A model generated the notes under the pieces. It was not told the origin of the DNA. It made no database searches and saw only the letters and a program-made list of their open reading frames with translations. 64,000 nt of DNA, taken from contig NZ_KK211384.1 in NCBI RefSeq assembly GCF_000622005.1, positions 74,434-138,433 of the forward strand. Direction: 5' to 3'. Source of the stretch: Anaerovibrio sp. RM50 (GTDB taxonomy: Bacteria; Bacillota; Negativicutes; Selenomonadales; Selenomonadaceae). The position numbers and the translations under genes were made by a program. Shown piece after piece: positions 20,153 through 28,154 of the stretch (its first letter is position 1; each line of letters starts with the position of its first letter).

Positions 20153-20181
20153 ATTCTATCAATATATATTATTTATGTCAA
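20153..20181 (-). promoter_or_regulatory. Promoter for rpoBC
   Basis: On the minus strand TTGACA, a 17-base spacer and TAGAAT lie just downstream of the rplL terminator and about 205 bases before the rpoB start. The 336-base stretch between rplL and rpoB holds this promoter, the terminator and an otherwise unassigned leader. Confidence 0.72.
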
Positions 20182-20203
20182 GGAAAAACTATCATATAAT
20201 AAC

Positions 20204-20244
20204 AAAAAAGCTGTGAAAAATGATTGCTCATTTTCCACAGCTTT
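20204..20244 (-). terminator. Terminator/attenuator between rplL and rpoB
   Basis: On the minus strand AAAGCTGTG-AAAATGA pairs with TCATTTT-CACAGCTTT across a 4-base loop and ends in TTTTTT. It follows the rplL stop by about 35 bases. It would stop or reduce read-through from the ribosomal protein genes into rpoB, much like the known partial attenuator at this position in E. coli (analogy). Confidence 0.85.
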
Positions 20245-20278
20245 ATGTTTTAGTTAGAAGCTAGATATAAAGCAGAAA

Positions 20279-20647
20279 TTACTTCAGCTCTACAGTTGCG
20301 CCAGCAGCCTCGAGGGTACCCTTGAGAGCCTCAGCGTCAGCCTTGGACAGGCCTTCCTTAACAGCAGCAGGAGCGCCATCAACGAGAGCCTTTGCTTCCT
20401 TCAGGCCGAGACCAGTAGCCTCACGAACAGCCTTGATTACGTTGATCTTGCCAGCGCCAGCGTCCTTCAGGATTACATCGAACTCGGACTTCTCACCAGC
20501 AGCGCCACCCTCTGCAGGAGCAGCAGCAGCTACAGCTACAGGAGCAGCAGCGGATACGCCGAACTTCTCCTCAGCAGCCTTTACGAGTTCGGAAAGCTCA
20601 AGAACAGTCAAATTACCAATTGCCTCTAAAATCTCTTCGTTAGTCAT
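20279..20647 (-). CDS. rplL: 50S ribosomal protein L7/L12
   Basis: This 122-residue stalk protein binds translation factors as dimers on L10. The N-terminal dimerisation helices ([18 protein letters not shown]) lead to an Ala/Pro/Gly hinge (about residues 33-52). The C-terminal domain follows, with [20 protein letters not shown] and [13 protein letters not shown]. The open frame extends five codons upstream to an ATG that is itself part of the GGAGG ribosome-binding site, so the start at MTNEE is chosen. It is the last gene before the terminator in the rplJL unit. Confidence 0.97.
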   Translation of the reverse strand: MTNEEILEAIGNLTVLELSELVKAAEEKFGVSAAAPVAVAAAAPAEGGAAGEKSEFDVILKDAGAGKINVIKAVREATGLGLKEAKALVDGAPAAVKEGLSKADAEALKGTLEAAGATVELK

Positions 20648-20708
20648 TTTTATTTCCTCCAATTTTAAACAATAATTTCTTTTTTAATATAATTAAGCAG
20701 CGGTCAGA

Positions 20709-21257
20709 TTAAGCGGATGCCTGCTCTTCCTTCTGCTTGCGAACTGCGTCAAGCACATTGACGATGCTGCGGAGCATAGCGCCCATAACACCAACAGTGT
20801 TGGATACTGGAGCCTGCATGCTGCCGAGCAGCTTGCCGATGAGGACCTCTCTGGAAGGCAGAGAAGCGATAGCCTTAACCTCGTCAGGGCTTACTACCTT
20901 ACCCTCAACAATACCACCCTTGACTACGAGCTTTTCCTCTTCAGCCAGGTTGTTCTTCTTGATGAACTCGCTGATAACCTTTGCAGGAGCAACTGCATCC
21001 TCAGCAGAATATGCCAAAGCAGTAGTACCCTCGAGGAATGGAATCATATCATCGAGACCTGCCTCCTTGGCAGCAATACGAGTCATTGTGTTTTTGATTA
21101 CATGGTAGGTAACACCAGCCTTACGGAGTTCTACACGAAGTGCAGTATCCTGAGCAACGGTCAGTCCCTTGTAAGAAGTGATGACAGCACCCTTGGAGCT
21201 AGTGAGAATTTCTTTTAAGTTAGCAACAATTGCCTTCTTCTGTTCTGTAACAGCCAT
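20709..21257 (-). CDS. rplJ: 50S ribosomal protein L10
   Basis: This 182-residue protein anchors the L7/L12 stalk. It has the typical N-terminal KKAIVANLKEILTSSKGAVI and YKGLTVAQDTALRVELRKAG, then VIKNTMTRIAAKEAG. C-terminal helices that carry L12 dimers end in a KQKEEQASA tail. AAGGAGG is placed well before the ATG. An L10-leader RNA directly upstream suggests autoregulation by the L10-L12 complex. Confidence 0.97.
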   Translation of the reverse strand: MAVTEQKKAIVANLKEILTSSKGAVITSYKGLTVAQDTALRVELRKAGVTYHVIKNTMTRIAAKEAGLDDMIPFLEGTTALAYSAEDAVAPAKVISEFIKKNNLAEEEKLVVKGGIVEGKVVSPDEVKAIASLPSREVLIGKLLGSMQAPVSNTVGVMGAMLRSIVNVLDAVRKQKEEQASA

Positions 21258-21274
21258 GAATACACCTCCTTTTT

Positions 21275-21420
21275 ATAAAATATATAAAGAGCAAAAACGG
21301 CCTCCGGCTGATTTACCGGAAGCCGCATATTCATGCGTAAGCATCCGGCCTCGGCAGGCGTCTCCTTTAAATGAAGCCTAAACTTCATACCTGCTGTCTA
21401 CAGCCATAGACTATTTTATT
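21275..21420 (-). ncRNA. L10 (rplJ) leader, ribosomal protein autoregulatory RNA
   Basis: The 180 bases between rplA and rplJ contain, on the minus strand, GTAGACAGCAGGTATG followed by a hairpin region and then CGCCTGCCGAGGCCGG. This is the conserved AGCAGGU/CCUGCCGAG pairing of the L10-binding leader. A second hairpin follows (GCGGCTTCCGGT with GCCGGAGGCCG), and the rplJ ribosome-binding site. Established role of the class: L10(L12)4 binds the leader and represses expression. Ends are approximate. Confidence 0.85.
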
Positions 21421-21437
21421 ATACAGCCCACAAAAAA

Positions 21438-22121
21438 TCAAGCATGTACTACTGGAACACCAGGGCCCATAGTAGAGCTGATGGTGACAGAGCGGATATA
21501 CTGACCCTTTGCAGCAGCCGGTTTTACTCTAATTAATGTATCCATCAAAGCATTGAGGTTCTCTACGAGCTTCTGAGCATCGAAGGAAGCCTTGCCGATA
21601 GGACAATGAACATTACCAGCCTTATCAGTGCGGTATTCAACCTTACCAGCCTTGATTTCGCTGATTGCCTTGCCAAGATCCATGGTTACAGTACCGAGTT
21701 TAGGGTTTGGCATCAAGCCTCTAGGACCGAGGATTTTACCAAGACGACCAACAGTACCCATCATATCTGGAGTAGCTACAGCGACATCAAAGTCAGTCCA
21801 GCCACCCTGGATCTTAGTAACGATTTCGTCGGAGCCAACAAAGTCTGCACCTGCAGCCTCTGCCTCTTCAACTTTTGCGCCCTTAGCAAATACTAATACG
21901 CGCTTGGACTTACCAGTACCATGTGGCAGCACCATTGCGCCACGAACCTGCTGATCTGCATACTTAGGATCAACGCCTAAGCGCACATGAAGCTCAATAG
22001 TCTCGTCGAACTTTGCAGTTGCAGTCTTCTTTACGAGCTCAACAGCTTCCTCAACAGTGTAAACTTTACCAGTCTCAAGAAGCTTTGCAGCATCCTGATA
22101 CTTCTTACCTGCTTTTGCCAT
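21438..22121 (-). CDS. rplA: 50S ribosomal protein L1
   Basis: This 227-residue L1-stalk protein has [41 protein letters not shown] (contiguous in the protein) and the signature [17 protein letters not shown] with GTVT. An upstream in-frame start would add 17 residues with no family resemblance, and GGGAGA lies before the ATG used here, so the shorter form is chosen. L1 binds 23S rRNA and can repress its own mRNA in many bacteria. It lies between rplK and the L10 leader. Confidence 0.97.
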   Translation of the reverse strand: MAKAGKKYQDAAKLLETGKVYTVEEAVELVKKTATAKFDETIELHVRLGVDPKYADQQVRGAMVLPHGTGKSKRVLVFAKGAKVEEAEAAGADFVGSDEIVTKIQGGWTDFDVAVATPDMMGTVGRLGKILGPRGLMPNPKLGTVTMDLGKAISEIKAGKVEYRTDKAGNVHCPIGKASFDAQKLVENLNALMDTLIRVKPAAAKGQYIRSVTISSTMGPGVPVVHA

Positions 22122-22183
22122 TTTAAAAATTTCTCCCTTCGTGGTAATAACGGATTTTCCTCCCACGAGCACGAAATCAGTTA

Positions 22184-22609
22184 TTAGTCAACGATTTCGA
22201 TACCCATGCTGCGAGCAGTACCCTCGATCATACGAGTAGCAGCTTCAATACTTGCAGCGTTCAAATCTGCCATCTTGGACTCAGCAATCTCCTGAGCCTT
22301 TGCGCGAGGCAGCTTTGCAACCTTGTTCTTGTTTGGTTCACCAGAAGCCTTTGCCAGACCTGCAGCCTTCTTCAGAAGTACAGCAGCTGGAGGAGTCTTG
22401 GTGATAAAGGTAAAGGATCTATCCTCAAATACAGTAATCTCTACTGGAATGATGAGACCAGCCTGCTTAGCAGTTCTCTCGTTAAATTCCTTAACGAACG
22501 CCATGATGTTAACACCAGCCTGACCAAGAGCAGGACCTACTGGAGGAGCTGGGGTAGCCTTAGCAGCCTCAACCTGCAACTTTACCATCTTTGCAACTTT
22601 CTTTGCCAT
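22184..22609 (-). CDS. rplK: 50S ribosomal protein L11
   Basis: This is a full-length 141-residue protein of the GTPase-associated centre. It has an N-terminal [20 protein letters not shown] with the proline-rich turn, [12 protein letters not shown], then [13 protein letters not shown] and the C-terminal rRNA-binding domain ending [18 protein letters not shown] lies upstream of the ATG. It sits between nusG and rplA in conserved order. Confidence 0.97.
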   Translation of the reverse strand: MAKKVAKMVKLQVEAAKATPAPPVGPALGQAGVNIMAFVKEFNERTAKQAGLIIPVEITVFEDRSFTFITKTPPAAVLLKKAAGLAKASGEPNKNKVAKLPRAKAQEIAESKMADLNAASIEAATRMIEGTARSMGIEIVD

Positions 22610-22635
22610 TTTATATACACCTCCTTAAAAGGAAA

Positions 22636-23184
22636 TCAGCTTTTTTCTACCTGATCAAAGTCAAGTTCAACAGGAGTTTCACGACCGAACATATCAATAA
22701 GAGCCTTAACCTTGCCCTTTTCGTTGTCCACGGAAACAACCTTTGCTGCGTAGTTTTCAAATGAACCGGATTTAATTTTAATGACTTCGCCAACTTCAAC
22801 ATCAATGTTGACAACAACCTTGGCTTCGCCCATTCCCATCTTGCTGAGAATGTTTTCCATCTCAGCCTCACCGATAGGTGTAGGATCTGTACCGGAACCG
22901 ACAAATCCAGTAACGCCGTCAGTATTTCTTACGTCGAACCATGTCTTTTCGTTGACAATCATCTCGACGAATACATAACCAGGGAAAAGCTTTCTCTTAA
23001 TTACTTTTTCGACGCCGTTCTTCTTTTCGATCTCATCCTTTACAGGAACAAGCACATTGAAGATTTTGTCTTCCAATCCCAGGGAACTGACTTTTCTCTC
23101 AAGATTGGACTTAACCTTATTTTCGTATCCAGAATAGGTATGCACAGCATACCAATGTCTTTCAAGCTTCTTTTCAGATTCCAT
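22636..23184 (-). CDS. nusG: Transcription termination/antitermination factor NusG
   Basis: This 182-residue protein has an N-terminal NGN domain (HWYAVHTYSGYENKVKSNLE, later LFPGYVFVEM and VRNTDGVTGFVG) and a C-terminal KOW domain (GEVIKIKSGSFENYAAKV). It binds the beta-prime clamp helices, and the KOW domain can contact S10 or Rho. The only in-frame ATG near the domain start is used. Its GGAGGG ribosome-binding site is unusually far away (24 bases), with a small hairpin between. It follows secE by 34 bases. Confidence 0.97.
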   Translation of the reverse strand: MESEKKLERHWYAVHTYSGYENKVKSNLERKVSSLGLEDKIFNVLVPVKDEIEKKNGVEKVIKRKLFPGYVFVEMIVNEKTWFDVRNTDGVTGFVGSGTDPTPIGEAEMENILSKMGMGEAKVVVNIDVEVGEVIKIKSGSFENYAAKVVSVDNEKGKVKALIDMFGRETPVELDFDQVEKS

Positions 23185-23214
23185 ACGCTTGGATGCCCAG
23201 CATCCCTACCCTCC
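23182..23214 (-). promoter_or_regulatory. nusG ribosome-binding site with an intervening hairpin
   Basis: On the minus strand GGAGGG is followed by a perfect 6-bp stem (GGATGC/GCATCC) with a 3-base loop, then AAGCGT and the ATG. Folding the 15-base hairpin would shorten the effective spacing from 24 to about 9 bases. There is no other good ribosome-binding site for nusG. The function is inferred from geometry alone. Confidence 0.5.
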
Positions 23215-23218
23215 AGTC

Positions 23219-23452
23219 TTAACGTAAAATTAGATTAAACAACCTTGTAAAGAACGTATCGCATATCCAAATCAGAGAGCATACAATGAATACTGTTATG
23301 GATACCACAACAGTATATCTGCCCAGCTCTTCTTTAGTGGACCAGGATACCTTTTTCATTTCAGCCGAAACTTCACGCAAAAACTGCATAGGGTTAAAAC
23401 CTGAAGACTTCGTCTGAATTGCTGACGCTTTCTCGTTCGTCAATGCATTCAC
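23219..23452 (-). CDS. secE: Preprotein translocase subunit SecE
   Basis: This is a 77-residue, single-span inner-membrane subunit of the SecYEG channel. It has a short polar N terminus, the conserved amphipathic segment FLREVSAEMKKVSWSTKEEL (about residues 24-43), and one transmembrane helix (VVVSITVFIVCSLIWI, about residues 48-68). It lies in the usual place between rpmG and nusG. Confidence 0.95.
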   Translation of the reverse strand: MNALTNEKASAIQTKSSGFNPMQFLREVSAEMKKVSWSTKEELGRYTVVVSITVFIVCSLIWICDTFFTRLFNLILR

Positions 23453-23491
23453 ATCCTGTCTGATATTGCAACCCTTACACTCTACTGCTAA

Positions 23492-23641
23492 TTACTTGGT
23501 TTCCTTGTGCAGTGTGTGCTTCTTGCAGAACTTGCAATACTTGTTGAATTCGATTCTATCTGGATCGTTCTTCTTGTTCTTGTTGGTCTGATAGTTGCGA
23601 CTCTTGCACTCAGTGCAGGCCAACGTAACCGCATTGCGCAT
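23492..23641 (-). CDS. rpmG: 50S ribosomal protein L33 (zinc-binding form)
   Basis: This 49-residue protein begins [19 protein letters not shown] and ends [10 protein letters not shown]. Two CxxC pairs (C9/C12 and C36/C39) mark the zinc-binding C+ form of L33. AAGGAG lies 8 bases before the ATG. A longer open frame on the same strand overlaps it in another phase and does not resemble any protein. It is the first gene of the secE-nusG transcript, just after a good promoter. Confidence 0.95.
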   Translation of the reverse strand: MRNAVTLACTECKSRNYQTNKNKKNDPDRIEFNKYCKFCKKHTLHKETK

Positions 23642-23697
23642 CGTATGCACTCCTTACTATTGAAAATTATGTACACTTAACAAAATGTCACTAACAT

Positions 23698-23726
23698 AAT
23701 TTATCATAATATATACTGAGTGTCAA
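23698..23726 (-). promoter_or_regulatory. Promoter for rpmG-secE-nusG and downstream genes
   Basis: On the minus strand TTGACA, a 17-base spacer and TAAATT lie about 55 bases before the rpmG start. It lies after the tRNA-cluster terminator, so the superoperon starts afresh here. Confidence 0.65.
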
Positions 23727-23773
23727 CAGACATCAGTATTAAAATGCAAATAAAGGACATCTCGTTTTATGGC

Positions 23774-23799
23774 ATAAATAAAACCCCTTTATTAAGGGG
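23774..23799 (-). terminator. Terminator of the tRNA cluster
   Basis: On the minus strand CCCCTT-4-base loop-AAGGGG is followed by TTTTATTTAT, 15 bases after the tRNA-Met 3' end. Confidence 0.8.
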
Positions 23800-23813
23800 C
23801 TAAATTTAGTAAT

Positions 23814-23890
23814 TGGTGGCTGCGAAGAGACTTGAACTCCTGACACTCCGGGTATGAACCGAATGCTCTAGCCAGCTGAGCTACGCAGCC
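23814..23890 (-). tRNA. tRNA-Met (CAT), elongator
   Basis: A full cloverleaf is visible: acceptor GGCTGCG with CGCAGCC, anticodon loop TTCATAC, T-loop GTTCAAGTC and encoded CCA. The 5' G1-C72 pair and the absence of three consecutive G-C pairs in the anticodon stem mark it as the elongator, unlike the fMet tRNA in the same cluster. Confidence 0.93.
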
Positions 23891-23897
23891 ATATATA

Positions 23898-23973
<76 letters not shown>

Positions 23974-23985
23974 ATACCAAGCTTT

Positions 23986-24061
<76 letters not shown>

Positions 24062-24080
24062 ATATTAAGAAGATATAAAA

Positions 24081-24165
24081 TGGTGGGCAGGGATGGATTC
24101 GAACCATCGTAGCCTACGGCGACGGATTTACAGTCCGTTCCCTTTAACCACTCGGGCACCTACCC
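24081..24165 (-). tRNA. tRNA-Tyr (GTA)
   Basis: This is an 85-base class II tRNA with acceptor GGGTAGG/CCTGCCC, anticodon stem-loop ACGGA-CTGTAAA-TCCGT, a long variable arm (GCCGTAGGC region) and encoded CCA. It is first in the Tyr-fMet-Thr-Met cluster. Confidence 0.95.
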
Positions 24166-24245
24166 AGTATCTTCACTTGGCGGCGGTTTTCACTGTGATG
24201 CACTCATATCAGTGCGTCTTTTGTGTTTCCCGCTGACAGGTATAT

Positions 24246-24274
24246 ATACTACCATCTTATTTTGGGTTTGTAAA
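24246..24274 (-). promoter_or_regulatory. Promoter for the tRNA cluster
   Basis: On the minus strand TTTACA, a 17-base spacer and TAGTAT lie about 80 bases upstream of tRNA-Tyr. Confidence 0.5.
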
Positions 24275-24294
24275 GCACTTTTTTTATTTTTTTC

Positions 24295-25587
24295 TTATTT
24301 TTTTCTTTTTGCTCTGTCACGAAGTCTGCGTGACCTGTCATTACGGCCTTTATGGGCACTTCCCTTTCTGTTGGCATACTTACTTTTAGCCATTTTTGCC
24401 TGCTTTTTTTCAGCCTGCTGTTTTTTCAGTGCCAGCTCCTTTTCCCGCTTTTCTCTTTTTATTCTTGAGGCCAGACTTCTTCCGGAAATATCCTTTGTAA
24501 TATGATTTTTTATCCCGGCCTCGATTTTTCTCAGCATATTGTACTGGCGGGCATTTACAAAGGTAATGGCCACACCCTGCTGTCCTGCACGTCCAGTACG
24601 GCCGATGCGGTGAATATAGCTCTCAGTATCCTGAGGAATATCGTAGTTAAATACGTGGGTTACGCCCTCTATATCCAGACCACGGGCTGCAATATCCGTG
24701 GTAACCAGAATCTGGAGCTTGGCCTCACGGAACTTTTTCAGCACATTGGTACGCTGCAGCTGGCTCAGCTCACCGTGGAGTTCATCTGCCAGATACCCCC
24801 GCTTGGCAAGGTTCATGGCCACCTGGGACACCCGGGTACGGGTCGAACAGAATACCATGGCAAGATATGGCTGCTCCTCATTTATAAGCTCACAAAGCTT
24901 GTCCAGCTTGGAGGTTTCCATGGTATCCACCACACGCTGTTTAATGGTATCCAAAGTAATGTGCTCGGCCTTTATCTCAATGTGCTGAACCTGGAACATG
25001 TAGCGATGGGCAAGAGACTTTATGCGGTCAGGCATAGTGGCAGAAAAGAGCATAATCTGTCTGTCCTTGGCCATGGTGGAGAGTATAGTCTCCACATCCT
25101 CAATAAAACCTCGGCGAAGCATTTCATCTGCCTCATCAAGAACAATCTTGTTGGTGGTGGAAAAATTCAGGGTACGACGGCGTAGATGATCCAGTATTCT
25201 CCCCGGGGTACCAATAATAACATGGGGATCCCGACCCAGCTTATGCTTTTGGCGCTCAATATCCTGACCGCCATAAATTGCCAATGAACGTACCCCTGTG
25301 GCCTTATCCAGATGAGCCGCCACCTTGGAAATCTGAATGGTCAGCTCTCGGGTAGGGGTAATAATCAGGGTCTGAACATTATCCGCCTGGGTCTTTATCT
25401 TGTCATACAATGGCAGCAAAAAGGCCAGGGTCTTTCCCGTACCGGTCTGGGCCTGAACAATGGTGTCACGGCCGTTTCTAAGAGCCGGAATGGCTTGCTC
25501 CTGAACGGGAGTAGCCTCTCTTATACCAATTTTCTTCAAGGCATCACAGAGGGGCTGTGAAACACTTAATTCTTTAAATAACTTCAT
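24295..25587 (-). CDS. DEAD-box ATP-dependent RNA helicase
   Basis: This 430-residue helicase core has all motifs in order: Q-motif region (IREATPVQEQAIP), motif I AQTGTGKT (about residue 45), PTREL, TPGR, DEAD (VLDEADEML), SAT (FSATMP), and the second RecA domain with TDIAARGLD and HRIGRTGR. After about residue 370 the tail is short and very basic (KKKQAEKKQAKMAKSKYANRKG), probably binding RNA non-specifically. It is like CshA/RhlE-type helicases that help ribosome assembly, cold adaptation and mRNA decay. It stands alone between a tRNA cluster and an ABC-F gene; which of the three paralogue types it represents is not clear. Confidence 0.92.
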   Translation of the reverse strand: MKLFKELSVSQPLCDALKKIGIREATPVQEQAIPALRNGRDTIVQAQTGTGKTLAFLLPLYDKIKTQADNVQTLIITPTRELTIQISKVAAHLDKATGVRSLAIYGGQDIERQKHKLGRDPHVIIGTPGRILDHLRRRTLNFSTTNKIVLDEADEMLRRGFIEDVETILSTMAKDRQIMLFSATMPDRIKSLAHRYMFQVQHIEIKAEHITLDTIKQRVVDTMETSKLDKLCELINEEQPYLAMVFCSTRTRVSQVAMNLAKRGYLADELHGELSQLQRTNVLKKFREAKLQILVTTDIAARGLDIEGVTHVFNYDIPQDTESYIHRIGRTGRAGQQGVAITFVNARQYNMLRKIEAGIKNHITKDISGRSLASRIKREKREKELALKKQQAEKKQAKMAKSKYANRKGSAHKGRNDRSRRLRDRAKRKK

Positions 25588-25651
25588 AATAATCCCTCAT
25601 ATACATATATACAGATAGCTCCCCCATTTGGGGGAGCCAATTTTATAAGAC

Positions 25652-27274
25652 TTATTTATTCTCGTACTGTGCTGCCAATCGCTTCTGAAGCTCCTCATCA
25701 GCAAGGAAATCATCGTAAGTAGTAAACTTATCGAATACGCCACCCGGAGTAAGCTCAATAATGCGGTCAGCAATGGTCTGTACAAACTCATGGTCATGGG
25801 AGGTAAAGAGCAACGTTCCCTTGAAGGCAATAAGGCCATCATTGAGGGCAGTAATAGATTCCAGATCAAGATGGTTAGTAGGCTCATCCATCAAAAGTAC
25901 ATTGGCACCACTGAGCATCATCTTGGAAAGCATACAGCGAACCTTCTCACCACCGGAAATAACAGAAGCCTTCTTCAAGCTCTCCTCACCACTGAAGAGC
26001 ATACGGCCCAGGAAGCCGCGAACGAAGGACTCATCAGGGTCCTTGGAATACTGACGGAGCCAGTCAGTAAGGCTCAGCTCACAGCCCTCGAAATACTGAC
26101 TGTTATCATTCGGCAAATATGCCTGAGTGGTAGTAACACCCCACTTAAAGGTACCCTCATCAGGCTCCATTTCCCCCATGAGAATCTGGAACAATGCAGT
26201 TTTTCCGGCACTATTAGGACCAGTAAAGGCCACCTTGTCTCCCTTCTTCAGGGTAAAGCTTACATTATCAAGCACCTTCTCCCCCTCAATAGTCTTGGAA
26301 ATACCCTCAACTATCAGCAGCTGATCTCCTGCCTCACGGTCTGGAGTAAAGGCTACATAAGGATAGCGACGGGAAGACGGCTTGATGTCATCAAGGGTAA
26401 TCTTCTCCAGCAGCTTCTTACGGGAAGTAGCCTGCTTGGACTTGGAAGCGTTGGCGGCAAAGCGGGCAATAAATGTCTGCAATTCCTTAATCTTTTCTTC
26501 TTTCTTCTTGTTGGCGTCCTTGGCCATCTGCAATGCCAGCTGGCTGGAATGATACCAGAAATCATAGTTGCCCACATAAAGCTGGATTTTACCAAAGTCA
26601 ACATCCGCAATGTGGGTACATACCTGGTTAAGGAAGTGACGGTCATGGGATACTACAATAACGGTGTTTTCGAAATCTGCCAGGAAATCCTCCAGCCACT
26701 TAATGGACTCCAAATCCAAATGGTTGGTAGGCTCGTCCAACAGAAGAATATCCGGATTGCCGAAAAGGGCCTGAGCCAACAGAACGCGCACCTTTAAGTC
26801 AGGATCCATCTCAGACATCATCTTGTTGTGATGCTCCTCGTGAATACCAAGACCATTTAACAGCTTGGCGGCATCAGCCTCTGCATCCCAGCCGTTAAGC
26901 TCAGCAAATTCTGCTTCCAGCTCACCAGCACGGATACCATCCTCATCGGAGAAATCAGGCTTGGCATAAATTGCATCCTTTTCCTCCATAATATCTACCA
27001 AATGCTGGTTACCCATAATAACTGTACGGATAACATCATACTGATCAAAGGCAAAATGGTCCTGCTTCAGTACGGACATGCGCTCACCAGGGGTAATATC
27101 AATGGAACCCTTGGTAGGCTCAATATCGCCGGAAAGCAGCTTCAGAAAGGTGGACTTGCCAGCGCCATTGGCACCGATAACGCCATAGCAGTTTCCCGGA
27201 GTAAACTTAATGGAAACGTCCTTAAAGAGCACGCGCTTACCGAACTGGAGTGTAACACCATTTGTTGAAATCAT
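25652..27274 (-). CDS. ABC-F family ATPase, YbiT/YkpA type
   Basis: The protein has 540 residues and two ABC cassettes. Cassette 1 has GANGAGKS and LLDEPTNHLD but a degenerate signature (DPDLKVRVLLAQALF instead of LSGGQ), which is usual for this subfamily. Cassette 2 has the variant Walker A GPNSAGKT, the signature ISGGEK and LMDEPTNHLD. A lysine-rich linker of about 80 residues separates them (KDANKKKEEKIKELQ). It is expected to be cytoplasmic and ribosome-associated rather than a transporter. It differs in type from the other ABC-F protein in the window at 4293-5849. Confidence 0.9.
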   Translation of the reverse strand: MISTNGVTLQFGKRVLFKDVSIKFTPGNCYGVIGANGAGKSTFLKLLSGDIEPTKGSIDITPGERMSVLKQDHFAFDQYDVIRTVIMGNQHLVDIMEEKDAIYAKPDFSDEDGIRAGELEAEFAELNGWDAEADAAKLLNGLGIHEEHHNKMMSEMDPDLKVRVLLAQALFGNPDILLLDEPTNHLDLESIKWLEDFLADFENTVIVVSHDRHFLNQVCTHIADVDFGKIQLYVGNYDFWYHSSQLALQMAKDANKKKEEKIKELQTFIARFAANASKSKQATSRKKLLEKITLDDIKPSSRRYPYVAFTPDREAGDQLLIVEGISKTIEGEKVLDNVSFTLKKGDKVAFTGPNSAGKTALFQILMGEMEPDEGTFKWGVTTTQAYLPNDNSQYFEGCELSLTDWLRQYSKDPDESFVRGFLGRMLFSGEESLKKASVISGGEKVRCMLSKMMLSGANVLLMDEPTNHLDLESITALNDGLIAFKGTLLFTSHDHEFVQTIADRIIELTPGGVFDKFTTYDDFLADEELQKRLAAQYENK

Positions 27275-27323
27275 TGTAAAAAAATCCTCTCTATACTGTT
27301 TTAAAAATTACTATATATATTAA

Positions 27324-28118
27324 TCATGAATTCAAAATTGCATGATAATAATCTAAAATACTTTGGCCATAGCCAACACCCGGCACAGCCCAGCGACCGT
27401 TAAGGTCCTGCCACTGGTTCAGGGTATTGCTGCCATATACCCCCCTTACCAGGGAATAACGTGGATCAACCACCGGAGTAACGGGCCTCTTGGTGGAAAC
27501 GTAGGCCAGCAAATGCTGGATGTGGGCTCTTACGCCAACCCGTGGAGACTCGAAAAATGCTCCCTTTACAGTGGCACTGGTGGTTCCCAGTCCGCAATAA
27601 TTGTTCTGGGCGGGGATAACTGTACCGCCATAGCTGAAAAAACCTGTTTCCTTCAATGCCTGGGCAAAGGCAATATCCGGACGGATGCCCTCCAGTGAGG
27701 CCTCCTCATAATAGTAGTTTACCAGTTCCTCGGGAGTGGTATTAAGAAGCGGATTTGGGTTATTCTTTAAAAGATACCTTACACACTGCTCCCGGGTAGC
27801 CACTGCGCTGCCCATAATATTCATCTCATTTGAAGACGAAGGCAATACTGCAACAGGCTTTTCCACAGGCACCGGGTGAAGTATTTCCTCAATTCGTTCT
27901 GCAAGACTCTTTTTCTTGTCAGCAACAGTTTTTTTATCGGTAATAACCTTGGTTTTACTGCCATTATTATATGTTCTTTCTGTGGAAACTCTGGCCTTTT
28001 CAACGGAACCAGCAGGATTATCGGCAACGTTTTTTGCCTCTGTTATACTGCCGCAGTTTATTACAGCCATTACACCCAGGGCACATAAAAAAACCATACA
28101 ATTCTTCTTGAAAAACAC
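27324..28118 (-). CDS. Secreted glucosaminidase-domain protein (peptidoglycan hydrolase)
   Basis: The protein has 264 residues. Residues 1-28 form a signal peptide (NCMVFLCALGVMAVINC). A basic, Ser/Thr/Lys-rich linker (about residues 30-100) follows. Residues 105-264 resemble the mannosyl-glycoprotein endo-beta-N-acetylglucosaminidase family, with YYEEASLEGIRPDIAFAQAL, ETGFF containing the expected catalytic Glu, NNYCGLG, and a C-terminal WAVPGVGYGQSILDYYH. It probably cleaves glycan strands of peptidoglycan. The start is GTG, 8 bases after GGAGG. It follows the permease gene by 36 bases and may share its transcript. Confidence 0.85.
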   Translation of the reverse strand: MFFKKNCMVFLCALGVMAVINCGSITEAKNVADNPAGSVEKARVSTERTYNNGSKTKVITDKKTVADKKKSLAERIEEILHPVPVEKPVAVLPSSSNEMNIMGSAVATREQCVRYLLKNNPNPLLNTTPEELVNYYYEEASLEGIRPDIAFAQALKETGFFSYGGTVIPAQNNYCGLGTTSATVKGAFFESPRVGVRAHIQHLLAYVSTKRPVTPVVDPRYSLVRGVYGSNTLNQWQDLNGRWAVPGVGYGQSILDYYHAILNS

Positions 28119-28154
28119 CCCTAAGACCTCCCAAATACTTTTTAAATCTCGTAT

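Noticed and set aside
20648-20662. Upstream ATG extending L7/L12 by five residues
   Set aside because: The ATG overlaps the GGAGG ribosome-binding site of the standard start, and L7/L12 begins at MTNEE in related proteins.
23488-23676. Minus-strand 62-codon frame overlapping rpmG
   Set aside because: Its translation is an Arg/Thr/Ser-rich out-of-frame product. The correct phase gives L33 with both zinc CxxC pairs and a good ribosome-binding site.
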